Shown: positions 1-8,227 of the stretch, one piece after another
Layout: each line of letters starts with the position of its first letter
How positions within the stretch are numbered: the first letter of the stretch is position 1
DNA from: Pseudomonadota bacterium
GTDB taxonomy: Bacteria; Pseudomonadota; Gammaproteobacteria; Woeseiales; Woeseiaceae
NCBI GenBank assembly: GCA_027295475.1
Contig: JAPUKV010000229.1
Coordinates: 1-8,905, forward strand
Direction: 5' to 3'
Length of the DNA: 8,905 bases
The notes under the pieces: generated by a model
Databases searched by the model: none
The model's input: the letters and a program-made list of their open reading frames with translations, nothing else
Told to the model about the DNA's origin: nothing
Translations under genes and position numbers: made by a program

Positions 1-483
1 GTCACCCATCTCGCCTTCGATCTCGGCTTTGGGCGTAAGCGCTGCCACCGAATCGATGACGATGATGTCGATGGCACCGGATCGAACCAGCATGTCGGTG
101 ATCTCAAGCGCCTGCTCGCCGGTATCGGGCTGGGATACGAGTAATTCATCGACATTGACGCCCAGTTTTTCAGCATAAGCAGGATCGAGCGCGTGCTCAG
201 CGTCGACGAAAGCTGCTGTACCGCCCAGTTTCTGAGCCTCGGCGATGACCTCCAGCGTCATGGTCGTCTTGCCCGATGCTTCTGGTCCGTAGATCTCGAC
301 GACGCGGCCCCGGGGCAGGCCACCAATACCCAGCGCAACATCGAGGCCGATCGAGCCGCTCGATACCACATCAATACCCCTTGCGCTGATGGCGTCGCCC
401 AGACGCATGACAGAGCCTTTTCCGAATTGTTTTTCAATCTGGCCAAGGGCCGCAGCCAGCGCTTTCTTGCGATTTTCATCCAT
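1..483 (-). CDS. recA: RecA recombinase, N-terminal 161 residues (gene runs off the left edge)
   Basis: RecA is the ATP-dependent strand-exchange protein of homologous recombination and the co-protease that triggers LexA self-cleavage in the SOS response. It acts in the cytoplasm as a filament on single-stranded DNA. Only the N-terminal part is visible. The start is fixed by the classic opening [20 protein letters not shown]. The Walker A motif GPEASGKTT lies at residues 66-74 (K72), the catalytic Glu is E96 in FVDAEHA, and the Walker B strand [12 protein letters not shown] ends near residue 149 (D144). The reading frame is intact to the window edge, so the remaining half or so should lie to the left. 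No strong Shine-Dalgarno sequence precedes the ATG. The gene follows thpR after 114 bases and is the last visible gene of the glycosyltransferase-pncC-thpR-recA block. It may have its own promoter in that gap. Confidence 0.98.
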   Translation of the reverse strand, partial: MDENRKKALAAALGQIEKQFGKGSVMRLGDAISARGIDVVSSGSIGLDVALGIGGLPRGRVVEIYGPEASGKTTMTLEVIAEAQKLGGTAAFVDAEHALDPAYAEKLGVNVDELLVSQPDTGEQALEITDMLVRSGAIDIIVIDSVAALTPKAEIEGEMGD

Positions 484-597
484 TTTTTGTCGCCATAGAG
501 GTACTGAAAGAAGCCGCCATTATTCCATAAAAACCCGGCCGCAGGCAGCCGCCGTGGCGCGGACAATCGGAACTGAATATTAAGAAACGTGCCGAAC
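484..597 (-). promoter_or_regulatory. recA upstream gap, probable recA promoter region
   Basis: This 114-base gap between the thpR stop and the recA start is the longest in the window and the natural place for a recA promoter. A minus-strand AATAAT hexamer at 519-524 (5 of 6 matches to the -10 consensus) is the best candidate. No good -35 hexamer sits 16-18 bases upstream of it. I see no CTGT-N8-ACAG LexA operator here and no GTTC-N7-GTTC site of the alphaproteobacterial type. The promoter assignment is inferred mainly from gap length. Confidence 0.35.
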
Positions 598-1107
598 TTA
601 TTGTTTCAACGGCTTGTACCGTACGCCGGTCGGCGTCGAGACTGACTCGATCAGCTGGAAGTCGGACCAATGAAGTTCAACAGGCTGCGCCAACCGGATC
701 GACTCAAAGAATCTGGCTCGACGAGCGATCGTCATGTGCGGCTGGTAGCTGCGTTTTTCGGGCTGAAAGCCGAATCCCGTGGCTGCCCTTTCCAGCGATC
801 TGACCAGCTCGACTAGCTGATCTGGGACGAAATCGGCCTGCAGGCACATGATCTTCGGCCTCGCCCAGAAGTCGATGCGCTCGAATCTCAGTCTAATGGC
901 CGGACTCCGTATGTTGGCGGCGGCCGCCTGCAACGCCGGTATGTCTTTTTCGGGAAAACCGCCGATGAAAACGAGCGTGACGTGCAAGTTATCACGCGAG
1001 GTCCACTTGCCGGCAAGACTGGCCTTGCAGGGCTCTATGGCCGAGTCAATGAGCTGCCGTTGCTTCTCCGACGGCCACAGGGCGAAGAACAGGCGACGTT
1101 TTTTCAT
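598..1107 (-). CDS. thpR: RNA 2',3'-cyclic phosphodiesterase ThpR (2H family, '2'-5' RNA ligase')
   Basis: ThpR belongs to the 2H phosphoesterase family. It opens 2',3'-cyclic phosphate ends of RNA and in vitro can reversibly form 2'-5' linkages between tRNA halves. At 169 residues it has the usual family length. Both diagnostic HxTx motifs are present: H42-V-T44 in NLHVTLVFIG and H124-M-T126 in YQPHMTIARR. The N-terminal strand RLFFALWP is also typical. It is a soluble cytoplasmic protein with no signal peptide. The ATG start is preceded only by a weak GGA. The gene begins 46 bases after the pncC stop and precedes recA, all on the same strand, so co-transcription with pncC is likely. The cellular role of ThpR is poorly understood in any bacterium, so its link to recA is contextual only. 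Confidence 0.93.
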   Translation of the reverse strand: MKKRRLFFALWPSEKQRQLIDSAIEPCKASLAGKWTSRDNLHVTLVFIGGFPEKDIPALQAAAANIRSPAIRLRFERIDFWARPKIMCLQADFVPDQLVELVRSLERAATGFGFQPEKRSYQPHMTIARRARFFESIRLAQPVELHWSDFQLIESVSTPTGVRYKPLKQ

Positions 1108-1153
1108 TCCGTCAGATGGAGATTCGTCCGGACGGGCTGCAACAGTAACTCAG

Positions 1154-1660
1154 TCACAATTCCCGCAATCGTTCGCGAATGCCCTGGAGGGCGATGACGA
1201 CTGTCTGCGCGCGTATGCTGTCGCGCTCTCCCTTGAGAAGGCGTTTCTCGGCGTCGATGTCCGGCTTGTCCTTATTCCGTGTTGCCCATGCGAACCAGAC
1301 TGCGCCCACGGGCTTCTCCTCGGAGCCGCCGTCCGGCCCCGCGACCCCGCTGACCGCCGTCGCAATATCGGCGCCGCTCAGGTTCAACGCGCCCTCCGCC
1401 ATTTCCTTGACGACCGCCTCACTGACGGCTCCATGCTCCATCAGCGTCGCCGGGTTAACGCCGAGCAAGGTCTCTTTGGCGCCGTTGCTGTAACTGACGA
1501 TGCCGTAAGCAAAACAGCCCGAGCTGCCGGAATTGTCGGTGAGCGACTTGGCGATCCACCCGCCTGTGCAGGACTCGGCGGTCGAGACGGTCTTACCGGC
1601 GGCAAGCAATTCGCCGACCAGTGCTTCGGAGAGCGTGCCTATGGATTCAAGGTCCGCCAC
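1154..1660 (-). CDS. pncC: Nicotinamide-nucleotide amidase PncC (stand-alone CinA C-terminal domain)
   Basis: PncC deamidates nicotinamide mononucleotide to nicotinate mononucleotide, returning the NMN released by NAD-dependent DNA ligase to NAD synthesis. At 168 residues this is the single-domain form, without the N-terminal molybdopterin-binding-like domain of full CinA. Family motifs are clear: TAESCTGGWIA at 27-37 with the expected catalytic Ser30, SYSNGAKETLLGV at 56-68, and the glycine-rich SGVAGPDGGSEEKPVG at 104-119. The start is a GTG that lies inside the glycosyltransferase gene, overlapping its end by 14 bases. No strong ribosome binding site is visible, so translational coupling to the upstream gene is likely. 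Linkage of CinA/PncC genes to recA is common in bacteria and supports the assignment. 'cinA' is often used as the name. Confidence 0.95.
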   Translation of the reverse strand: MADLESIGTLSEALVGELLAAGKTVSTAESCTGGWIAKSLTDNSGSSGCFAYGIVSYSNGAKETLLGVNPATLMEHGAVSEAVVKEMAEGALNLSGADIATAVSGVAGPDGGSEEKPVGAVWFAWATRNKDKPDIDAEKRLLKGERDSIRAQTVVIALQGIRERLREL

Positions 1661-2738
1661 TCAGAATCGACTCGTAAAGTTGTACATGATCATTCGCCAT
1701 CGCTGCGATCGAGAAGTCGCTTTGCATGCGGATACGGCCGGCTTCGCCGAGTTCGCGTCGCAAGGCCGGATTCTCGACAAGTCTCGCAATAGCCCCCCGC
1801 AATGCCACTGCATCTTTCGGTGGCACAAGTAAACCGGTCTCGCCGTCCACCACCGCTTCGGATAAACCCCCAGCCGCAAATCCTACCACCGGAACACCGG
1901 CTGCCGACGCTTTTAGGACAGCAACGCCCAGTCCTTCGGCCAGGGCCGGATGCACGAGCAGGTCCAGACAAGCCAGGTAATCGTCGAGATCCCGCCTGAA
2001 ACCGGCAAATTGCACCAGGCCGCTCAAGCCCAGCTTTGCGGTCCGCTCCCGCAGTTCTGTCTCGAGCGGGCCCTGGCCGAAAATGATGACCTTGAGCTGC
2101 GGGTAGCTGGCCTTGAGTTGCGCCACGGCTTCAAGCAGATACCGGTGACCCTTGCGTGGAATCAGTTGGGCGATTACGGCCACAACAAATTCGGCACCGG
2201 ACAAGCCAAACTCGGCCCGAAACGCGCCTTGATCGGCCGGCGCCATGAATCGCTCGGTATCGACAGCATCTCGAATGACCGTCAAGCGATCCTCATCAAG
2301 CCCTGCCTCGCGCAATACGCAAGCGATCGCTTCCGAGATCGCGATGATTTTGCAAAAAGGCCGGTACCGCAATCCGGCGATCAGCGGCGACTCCGTATTA
2401 TCGACCCGCCTGGAGATGACGGCCGGAATCGAGGTTCCGGTCGCTGCCAGGCCGCCGAGAAAATCGCCGCCGCGGCGGCTGTGGCAGTGGATGATGTCCG
2501 GTTTTTGGGCCAGCAGGCGTTGGCGCAGACGAAAGGCGAAGGCCAGGTCGTGATCGCCGGCGCATTTGAGGTTCTCAACGCTAACTCCCGCTTTACGAGC
2601 AGCCTGGTCGATTTCCGAGTCAGGCAGACAGACCAGAGTATTGTCAATGCCCCTCTCCGTCAGCGCCCTGGTCAGGTAAATGACTTGTTGTGCGCCGCCA
2701 TAAAGATGGCGTCCTGTTTCGACATGCAGTATTTTCAT
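1647..2738 (-). CDS. GT4-type glycosyltransferase (GT-B fold), acceptor unknown
   Basis: This 363-residue protein is a glycosyltransferase of the GT4 (glycogen synthase/WaaG-like) superfamily. Such enzymes transfer a sugar from a nucleotide-sugar donor to a lipid, glycan or small-molecule acceptor, usually at the inner face of the cytoplasmic membrane. The N-terminal domain opens [20 protein letters not shown], with the glycine-rich turn near residue 14, and includes [11 protein letters not shown] at 81-91. The C-terminal donor domain begins near residue 183 and has the phosphate-binding PRKGH at 194-198, FGQGPLE at 220-226 and [17 protein letters not shown] at 290-306. The EX7E motif is atypical: E268 is present, but the second position is Lys276 (AAA codon). 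No signal peptide or membrane segment is visible. Its start codon lies 28 bases from that of divergent mutS, and it is the first gene of the pncC-thpR-recA block. A surface polysaccharide or lipopolysaccharide role is only a guess. Confidence 0.9.
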   Translation of the reverse strand: MKILHVETGRHLYGGAQQVIYLTRALTERGIDNTLVCLPDSEIDQAARKAGVSVENLKCAGDHDLAFAFRLRQRLLAQKPDIIHCHSRRGGDFLGGLAATGTSIPAVISRRVDNTESPLIAGLRYRPFCKIIAISEAIACVLREAGLDEDRLTVIRDAVDTERFMAPADQGAFRAEFGLSGAEFVVAVIAQLIPRKGHRYLLEAVAQLKASYPQLKVIIFGQGPLETELRERTAKLGLSGLVQFAGFRRDLDDYLACLDLLVHPALAEGLGVAVLKASAAGVPVVGFAAGGLSEAVVDGETGLLVPPKDAVALRGAIARLVENPALRRELGEAGRIRMQSDFSIAAMANDHVQLYESILSGGP

Positions 2739-2766
2739 TCGGCACAGAATAGCTCAAGTTAGAACA
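2739..2766. promoter_or_regulatory. 28-base divergent spacer between the glycosyltransferase and mutS starts
   Basis: Two oppositely oriented genes start on either side of this spacer, so promoters for both must lie within it or extend into the opposite coding region. Upstream of mutS, TCGACA at 2719-2724 matches the -35 consensus at 5 of 6 positions. The nearest -10-like hexamer, CAGAAT at 2745-2750, is about 20 bases away, which is longer than ideal. Neither start codon has a clear Shine-Dalgarno sequence. The assignment is from gene arrangement, not from a strong motif. Confidence 0.4.
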
Positions 2767-5322
2767 ATGAGTGCCACAGTCACATCCGTCCATACGCCAA
2801 TGATGCGTCAATACCTGAGCATCAAGGCTGAATATCCCGACATGCTGCTGTTTTATCGCATGGGCGATTTCTATGAGCTTTTTTATGACGATGCGAAACG
2901 CGCAGCAGCGCTGTTGGACATCACGCTGACATCGCGCGGCAAGTCGGCCGGCGATCCCATCCCGATGGCGGGCGTGCCTTACCATGCGTTGGAAGCTTAC
3001 CTCGCCAGACTCGTGCGCAAAGGCGAATCGGTCGCAATCTGTGAGCAGATCGGTGATCCGGCAACGAGCAAAGGACCGGTCGAGCGCAAAGTCATGCGAG
3101 TCGTCACACCGGGCACTCTGACTGACGAAGCACTGCTTGCCGAGAGCCGCGACAATCTCGTCGCCGCTATCCATATGGATCGAGTGGCGATCGGTCTCGC
3201 CTGGCTGGATCTCGCGGGCGGGCGGTTCCGCCTTACCGAAGTCGCTGACGCTGAGGCGCTTGCGGGCGAACTCGAGCGACTGCGTCCGGCAGAGCTCATC
3301 ATCGACGAGGAACAACCACTGTCTGAGTCGATTCGGGACGAAGTTCGGGTAACGGGCCGGCCACCCTGGCATTTCGAACTCGACAGCGCGACGCGCCTGC
3401 TTTGCTCTCAGTTCAAAACAAAAGATCTTGCAGGATTCGGTTGTGATGAATTCCCGCGCGGCGTTGCTGCCGCGGGTGCGTTGCTTCAATACGTCACCGA
3501 CATGCAGAAAACGGCCTTGCCGCATTTGCAGTCGATCAGCGTGCAGCGGAATGACGATGCCGTCGTGATGGACGGGCCGACCCGCCGTAACCTCGAACTG
3601 GAAGCCAGTCTGAGCGGTCACCACGAGCACACGCTCGCAGGCGTGATGGACAGATGCAGGAGCCCGATGGGCAGCCGGCTCCTGAAACGCTGGATACAGC
3701 GGCCGCTCCGCGACAGGGGCGTGCTCCGGGCACGTTATCAGGCAATAGACACCGTGATCTTCGGGCGCCTCACAGGTTCATTGCAGGATCAGCTCGCCGG
3801 AATCGGCGATATCGAGAGAATCCTGTCCCGGGTTGCACTACGATCCGCACGACCACGAGACTTGCGGCAGCTTTCGGCGGCTCTCGAACGCATTCCCGCC
3901 TTAAGGAAAACGATCGAGGAAGCGGACTCGCCCTTACTGGAGTCTTTGCGCGGGCAAATCGGCAAACACACGCGACAGCGAGAGCTGCTGCAGAAAGCGC
4001 TTGTCGACAATCCGCCGATGCTGATCAGGGACGGTGGCGTTATCGCTGCGGGTTATGACGAGGAACTCGACGAGCTTCGGGCAGTTGCCGAAAACGCCGA
4101 TCAGTATCTGCTTGATCTCGAATCGCGCGAGAAAGCACGCACGGGCATTTCGACGTTGAAGCTCGGCTACAACCGGGTGCACGGCTATTACATCGAGATC
4201 AGTAAAAGACAGGCCAACAAAGCGCCGGTCGACTATGTGCGCCGGCAAACGCTGAAAAACGCCGAACGGTATATCACGCCGGAACTCAAGGGGTTCGAAG
4301 ACAAGGTATTGAGCGCGCGGGAACGTGCCCTCAATCGTGAGAAGCATCTTTACGAGGGCCTGCTCGACAAACTGATAGACGTGCTGGGAGGCCTGCAATC
4401 AACAGCCGGTGGCCTCGCTGAACTCGATGTTCTCGTTTGCCTTGCCGAGCGCGCCGAAAGCCTGAACCTCTGCCGACCCGAGATCGTCGATCAGCCTTGC
4501 ATCGAAATTCGAGGCGGGCGGCACCTCGTCGTCGAGCAGGTTATTGATACGCCTTTCGTCTCCAACGATCTCTCGCTGAACGAACATCAAAAGCTCATGG
4601 TCATCACCGGACCGAATATGGGCGGCAAGTCAACCTATATGCGGCAAGCCGCGTTGATAGCCATCCTCGCACATATCGGCAGTTTTGTGCCTGCTGACAG
4701 TTTGAGAATAGGACCGATTGACCGGATCTTTACCCGCATCGGTGCATCCGACGATCTCGCCGGCGGCCGTTCGACATTTATGGTTGAAATGACTGAAGCA
4801 GCAACGATTCTGCATAACGCGACCGACTCGAGTCTGGTACTGATGGACGAAATCGGTCGCGGAACAAGTACCTTCGATGGCTTGTCGCTTGCCTGGGCTG
4901 CTGCACACTACATTGGCGAGCATGTGCAGGCGTTTACGCTGTTTGCGACTCACTATTTCGAACTGACGGTACTCGCTGACGAATTGCCGAATTGCGTGAA
5001 TGTGCACCTGGATGCGACCGATCATGACGGTCAGCTCGTTTTTCTCCACGCCGTGAAGCCCGGACCCGCCAATCAGAGCTACGGATTGCAGGTGGCTGCG
5101 TTAGCCGGAGTGCCACCGCAGGTCATCAAACGCGCCAGGGAATACATGCTCACGCTGGAAGCCCAACAGCTTGGTCACAATGAGAGCCCGCAGGCGCAAC
5201 TGCCGCTCACCCCAGCCAGGGAAGACGACGCGTTGCGTGACGAGTTGGCGGATATTGATCCGGATTCGCTGACGCCCAGAGATGCGCTGGACGCGATTTA
5301 CAAGCTCAAGAAATTGTCGTAG
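2767..5322 (+). CDS. mutS: DNA mismatch repair ATPase MutS
   Basis: MutS recognises base mismatches and small loops after replication and, with MutL, directs strand-specific repair. The 851-residue protein is complete and close to the 853 residues of the E. coli enzyme. The mismatch-binding domain carries the Phe-X-Glu motif F35-Y-E37 in GDFYELF, followed by the connector and then the core, lever and clamp domains (about 260-560). The C-terminal ABC-type ATPase has Walker [10 protein letters not shown] at 615-623, the STFMVEMTE signature at 669-677, Walker B VLMDE at 691-695 and the switch His729 in FATHY. The tail at 831-850 ([17 protein letters not shown]) matches the conserved oligomerisation helices at the end of proteobacterial MutS. 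The ATG start matches the family N-terminus, although no strong ribosome binding site precedes it. mutS is transcribed alone in this window. Confidence 0.98.
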   Translation: MSATVTSVHTPMMRQYLSIKAEYPDMLLFYRMGDFYELFYDDAKRAAALLDITLTSRGKSAGDPIPMAGVPYHALEAYLARLVRKGESVAICEQIGDPATSKGPVERKVMRVVTPGTLTDEALLAESRDNLVAAIHMDRVAIGLAWLDLAGGRFRLTEVADAEALAGELERLRPAELIIDEEQPLSESIRDEVRVTGRPPWHFELDSATRLLCSQFKTKDLAGFGCDEFPRGVAAAGALLQYVTDMQKTALPHLQSISVQRNDDAVVMDGPTRRNLELEASLSGHHEHTLAGVMDRCRSPMGSRLLKRWIQRPLRDRGVLRARYQAIDTVIFGRLTGSLQDQLAGIGDIERILSRVALRSARPRDLRQLSAALERIPALRKTIEEADSPLLESLRGQIGKHTRQRELLQKALVDNPPMLIRDGGVIAAGYDEELDELRAVAENADQYLLDLESREKARTGISTLKLGYNRVHGYYIEISKRQANKAPVDYVRRQTLKNAERYITPELKGFEDKVLSARERALNREKHLYEGLLDKLIDVLGGLQSTAGGLAELDVLVCLAERAESLNLCRPEIVDQPCIEIRGGRHLVVEQVIDTPFVSNDLSLNEHQKLMVITGPNMGGKSTYMRQAALIAILAHIGSFVPADSLRIGPIDRIFTRIGASDDLAGGRSTFMVEMTEAATILHNATDSSLVLMDEIGRGTSTFDGLSLAWAAAHYIGEHVQAFTLFATHYFELTVLADELPNCVNVHLDATDHDGQLVFLHAVKPGPANQSYGLQVAALAGVPPQVIKRAREYMLTLEAQQLGHNESPQAQLPLTPAREDDALRDELADIDPDSLTPRDALDAIYKLKKLS

Positions 5323-5338
5323 GTGCCACTCTCCTACG
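5318..5338. repeat. Small inverted repeat spanning both stop codons of the convergent mutS and hydrolase genes
   Basis: CGTAGG at 5318-5323 pairs perfectly with CCTACG at 5333-5338 around a 9-base loop. The left arm contains the mutS TAG stop, and the right arm contains the TAG stop of the minus-strand hydrolase gene. The stem is short and neither side is followed by a T-run, so it does not qualify as a classical intrinsic terminator. It could still end or stabilise transcripts from both directions, since no better terminator is visible in the 11-base gap. Confidence 0.4.
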
Positions 5339-5987
5339 TGTCGCGCAGGAACTCACCACGTTTGAGGAATGCCGCAGTCTGATCGGTGACGTCTTTCGAG
5401 ATAACGAGGCCTTTGTGATTCACCGGCATGCAAAGGTGATCTTTCACCCCGGGCAGACGCGTTTCGGAAACCGCAACTGTTCCATCGTTGTCTTCATCGA
5501 AGGCAGTGACAAGCCGCCCCATGCCTATCGGCACCGTTCCCGCGATGACCCCTATATCACGAGATTCGCAGACTTCCCGGGCCCATTTATTGGCCGCGTC
5601 GTCGACCACGCCAGCCGTAACAGACTTACCCAGTATCGTGTTACCCCATTCCGTCTGGGTCAGGAGTGATGCCGCCCGCGAACCGCATAGCGGGGAGCCG
5701 AGGCAAACCACGCGGTGCACCGGGACATCCGGCTTCAGCGCAAGCATGCGGAGTGCGACGACGCCACCCAGGCTGTGACCGACCAGGTGAACCTGGTCAA
5801 GCTCCTGCTCTGTGATGAAGCCAGCGAGAGAACGGGCATTCTCGTCAAGCGTGCCGCGGATGGACGGATAACTGAACAAATGCGCGCGATACTGATATTC
5901 ACTTTCCAGCCGGCGCTTCACCAACATCATGATGCCACCCGGCATCCAGACGCCGTGAAGACACACTACTGTCTTCACCGCGCTCAA
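5334..5987 (-). CDS. Alpha/beta-fold hydrolase (esterase/lipase-like), substrate unknown
   Basis: This 217-residue protein is a small serine hydrolase of the alpha/beta fold, related by motif to PGAP1/lipase-like esterases. The oxyanion strand is VVCLHGVWMPGG (7-18). The nucleophile elbow GHSLGG at 70-75 gives Ser72. D168 in the DNDGTVAV segment and H191 in PVNHKG are the likely acid and base of the triad. GSPLCGSRAA at 97-106 is also typical. There is no signal peptide, so it should be cytoplasmic. The start is uncertain: TTG at 5987 overlaps the nudB stop as TTGA and has AAAGG about 10 bases upstream, while a GTG three codons later (5978) is an alternative. Either way the gene is tightly coupled to nudB and is the last gene of the aspS operon. 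The substrate cannot be read from the sequence. Confidence 0.85.
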   Translation of the reverse strand: MSAVKTVVCLHGVWMPGGIMMLVKRRLESEYQYRAHLFSYPSIRGTLDENARSLAGFITEQELDQVHLVGHSLGGVVALRMLALKPDVPVHRVVCLGSPLCGSRAASLLTQTEWGNTILGKSVTAGVVDDAANKWAREVCESRDIGVIAGTVPIGMGRLVTAFDEDNDGTVAVSETRLPGVKDHLCMPVNHKGLVISKDVTDQTAAFLKRGEFLRDT

Positions 5988-6454
5988 CCGAGATCAGCCT
6001 TTAGCTGCTTTATGGCATCCCGATTGGTCCTGGACCAGGCAGTTTCGATCGCCTCGTCAATCGGTAGCCATCGATATTCGGAATGCTCTTCTTTGTTCAG
6101 TTTGATATCGCTGACTGCCCGCAGCCTGTAGCGCCATTCGAATTCGACATTTTCGACGACAGCGGGCGCAAATCGGTCACGCCAGCGCGGATCGATCACG
6201 AACTGCCGGCTTACCTCACTGTAACTCAGCTCGCCCTCCTCGATGAGCCCGGTTTCCTCCTGCAGCTCCCGCGCCGCCGCGTCCGCATGGGATTCATCAT
6301 TGTTGAGGCTGCCTGGTACAGATTGCCAGAAATCGAACGGCTGGTGTCTTCTGAGCAAGAGAACCTGTGAATCGTCAGTAAAAACAACGACTAGCACGGA
6401 AATCGGTCGACGATATGTGGGTCCGGGCTGGCGTGCAATATTCGGGCTGGTCAT
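5984..6454 (-). CDS. nudB: Dihydroneopterin triphosphate diphosphatase NudB (Nudix hydrolase)
   Basis: NudB removes pyrophosphate from 7,8-dihydroneopterin triphosphate, an early step of folate synthesis. The 156-residue protein carries a complete Nudix box at 48-70: G48, E54, then R62-E63-L-Q-E66-E67-T-G-L, which supplies the metal-binding glutamates. The preceding FWQSVPGSL is characteristic of the NudB branch. The upstream strand [11 protein letters not shown] and the late [14 protein letters not shown] segment also fit. The ATG overlaps the aspS stop as ATGA (6451-6454), and its own stop overlaps the start of the downstream hydrolase gene, so all three are translationally coupled. aspS-nudB order is the same as in E. 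coli and relatives, which supports NudB over a generic Nudix enzyme. The biochemical specificity is inferred from family and context. Confidence 0.92.
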   Translation of the reverse strand: MTSPNIARQPGPTYRRPISVLVVVFTDDSQVLLLRRHQPFDFWQSVPGSLNNDESHADAAARELQEETGLIEEGELSYSEVSRQFVIDPRWRDRFAPAVVENVEFEWRYRLRAVSDIKLNKEEHSEYRWLPIDEAIETAWSRTNRDAIKQLKADLG

Positions 6455-8223
6455 CCGCTGCGAGGGGTCCGCAACCGAATACCGGTTTCCTTGAGCTGCT
6501 CAGTGGACACTTCACTCGGCGCGTTGGTCAGCGGGCAATTGGCCGTTTGTGTTTTCGGGAACGCAATGACGTCACGAATGCTCTCCGCGCCGGCCATCAA
6601 CATGACGATTCGATCGAGGCCGAATGCGATCCCGCCGTGCGGCGGACAGCCATATTCCAGCGCATTCAGAAGGAATCCGAATTTCTCCTCTGCCTCCTCA
6701 TCGCTGATATCGAGGCGGCCGAACACTGCTGCCTGCATCGCTTTACTGTGAATTCGAATAGAGCCTCCACCTATTTCAGATCCGTTCAACACCATGTCGT
6801 AAGCGCGTGACAACATAGTTCCAGCGTTGGCCTTCAGTTCTTCAGGATCATCGGTAGCGGGCGATGTAAACGGATGATGCAATGCGTTCCAACGCCCGGT
6901 CTGCTGATCTTTCTCGAACATCGGAAATTCGACGACCCATAAAGGCTGCCAGCCCTCGGCAACAAGACCCTGGTCCTCGCCAAGCTTCACGATTAACGCG
7001 CCCAGCGCATCGTTCACAATGTGCGCTTTGTCAGCCCCAAAGAAAACAAGATCGCCGTCTTGTACCCCGGTACGCTCCATTATTCCGGCGACAGCGTCGT
7101 CCGGGAGAAATTTGAGAATGGGCGACTGCAGACCATCACGACCTTTGGACGCATCGTTCACTTTGATATACGCGAGACCCCTGGCGCCATATTGACCGAC
7201 GAAATCCGCATAATCGTCGATCTCTTTCCGGCTGAGTTTGCCGCCGCCCGGCAAACGCAAAGCGGCAACACGACCGTCCACATCTTTGGCCGGGCCCGCG
7301 AAAACTTTGAATTCGACCGATTCCATGAGATCGGCGACTTCGACCAACTCAAGCGGTATCCTGAGATCGGGTTTGTCGGAGCCAAATCGCTGCAGCGCCT
7401 CGGCGTGAGTGATGCGGGGAAACGGCGACGGCAAATCGACCTCCATGACTTGCTTGAATACCGTTCGGATAAGCTTTTCCATTATGCCGGTTACGTCATC
7501 TTCGTTTACAAAACTCATCTCGACGTCGAGTTGTGTGAATTCAGGCTGGCGGTCCGCGCGCAGGTCCTCGTCACGAAAGCAGCGGACGATCTGATAATAG
7601 CGGTCGAGGCCTGACATCATCAGCAACTGCTTGAAGATCTGCGGCGACTGCGGCAAGGCGAAGAACTTGCCGGCGTGAGTCCGGCTTGGAACGATATAAT
7701 CGCGCGCGCCCTCGGGTGTCGCCCGTGTCAACATCGGTGTTTCCACATCGATGAAGCCATTGGCATCGAGGAAATTACGCATTGCCTGCGTGACACGATG
7801 GCGCAATCTCAGATTCTCGAGCATCGACTCGCGACGAAGATCAAGGTAACGATACTGCAGACGCAACTCTTCGTTCGCGTGTTCATCGTGATGAAACGGC
7901 GGCGTCTTTGAATCGTTGAGCGTCGTCAACTCCTGTGCCAGGAGTTCGACCTTGCCGGTTGCCATATTCGGGTTCACGGTCCCTTCGGGTCGCGACCTCA
8001 CTTTGCCTTTGACCGCCAGCACGTACTCGCCGCGAATCCTTTCAGCCTCGGCAAAGATCTCCGGCCTGTCCGGGTCGAAGACGACCTGCAGCAGTCCCTC
8101 GCGGTCACGCAGGTCGACGAAGATCACGCCGCCATGGTCGCGGCGACGGTGAACCCAGCCCGTGACGGAGATTTCCTCTCCAATCAGGCTTTCGTCAACT
8201 TGTCCGCAATAGTGGCTGCGCAT
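6451..8223 (-). CDS. aspS: Aspartyl-tRNA synthetase, probably the non-discriminating (Asp/Asn) type
   Basis: This class IIb synthetase attaches aspartate to tRNA-Asp. The protein is 590 residues, the normal bacterial length. It has an N-terminal OB-fold anticodon domain (about 1-105), catalytic motif 1 around [20 protein letters not shown] (156-175), motif 2 [18 protein letters not shown] (216-233), an inserted GAD domain (about 285-415) and motif 3 [12 protein letters not shown] (531-542, Arg538). The open frame extends to a TTG at 8280, but ATG 8223 is chosen because it gives the conserved MRSHYCGQ opening. The anticodon domain has H30-G31 and G81, as in the Pseudomonas aeruginosa enzyme known to charge both tRNA-Asp and tRNA-Asn; E. 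coli has Leu and a Lys-containing loop at these places. The gene follows the DUF502 gene after 76 bases and overlaps nudB by 4. Confidence 0.98.
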   Translation of the reverse strand: MRSHYCGQVDESLIGEEISVTGWVHRRRDHGGVIFVDLRDREGLLQVVFDPDRPEIFAEAERIRGEYVLAVKGKVRSRPEGTVNPNMATGKVELLAQELTTLNDSKTPPFHHDEHANEELRLQYRYLDLRRESMLENLRLRHRVTQAMRNFLDANGFIDVETPMLTRATPEGARDYIVPSRTHAGKFFALPQSPQIFKQLLMMSGLDRYYQIVRCFRDEDLRADRQPEFTQLDVEMSFVNEDDVTGIMEKLIRTVFKQVMEVDLPSPFPRITHAEALQRFGSDKPDLRIPLELVEVADLMESVEFKVFAGPAKDVDGRVAALRLPGGGKLSRKEIDDYADFVGQYGARGLAYIKVNDASKGRDGLQSPILKFLPDDAVAGIMERTGVQDGDLVFFGADKAHIVNDALGALIVKLGEDQGLVAEGWQPLWVVEFPMFEKDQQTGRWNALHHPFTSPATDDPEELKANAGTMLSRAYDMVLNGSEIGGGSIRIHSKAMQAAVFGRLDISDEEAEEKFGFLLNALEYGCPPHGGIAFGLDRIVMLMAGAESIRDVIAFPKTQTANCPLTNAPSEVSTEQLKETGIRLRTPRSG

Positions 8224-8227
8224 GGTG

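Noticed and set aside
480..497. Six-codon upstream frame (MATKNG) overlapping the recA start, as a possible leader peptide
   Set aside because: It has no ribosome binding site and no stem-loop or codon pattern suggesting attenuation; a chance ATG is the simpler reading.
1125..1134. Perfect 10-base palindrome CGTCCGGACG between pncC and thpR
   Set aside because: It is short, GC-rich, has no loop for a hairpin and no T-run, and one such palindrome is not surprising in this composition.
848..1792. Long plus-strand open frame of 314 codons
   Set aside because: It lies opposite thpR, pncC and the glycosyltransferase, all of which have clear family motifs. Its translation has no recognisable domain, so it is a high-GC shadow frame.
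1950..2762. Plus-strand open frame of 270 codons opposite the glycosyltransferase
   Set aside because: It is a complementary-strand shadow of the glycosyltransferase, with low-complexity, unfamiliar composition.
2644..3630. Minus-strand open frame of 328 codons opposite the start of mutS
   Set aside because: The translation has no motif I recognise and overlaps well-supported mutS and glycosyltransferase coding sequence.
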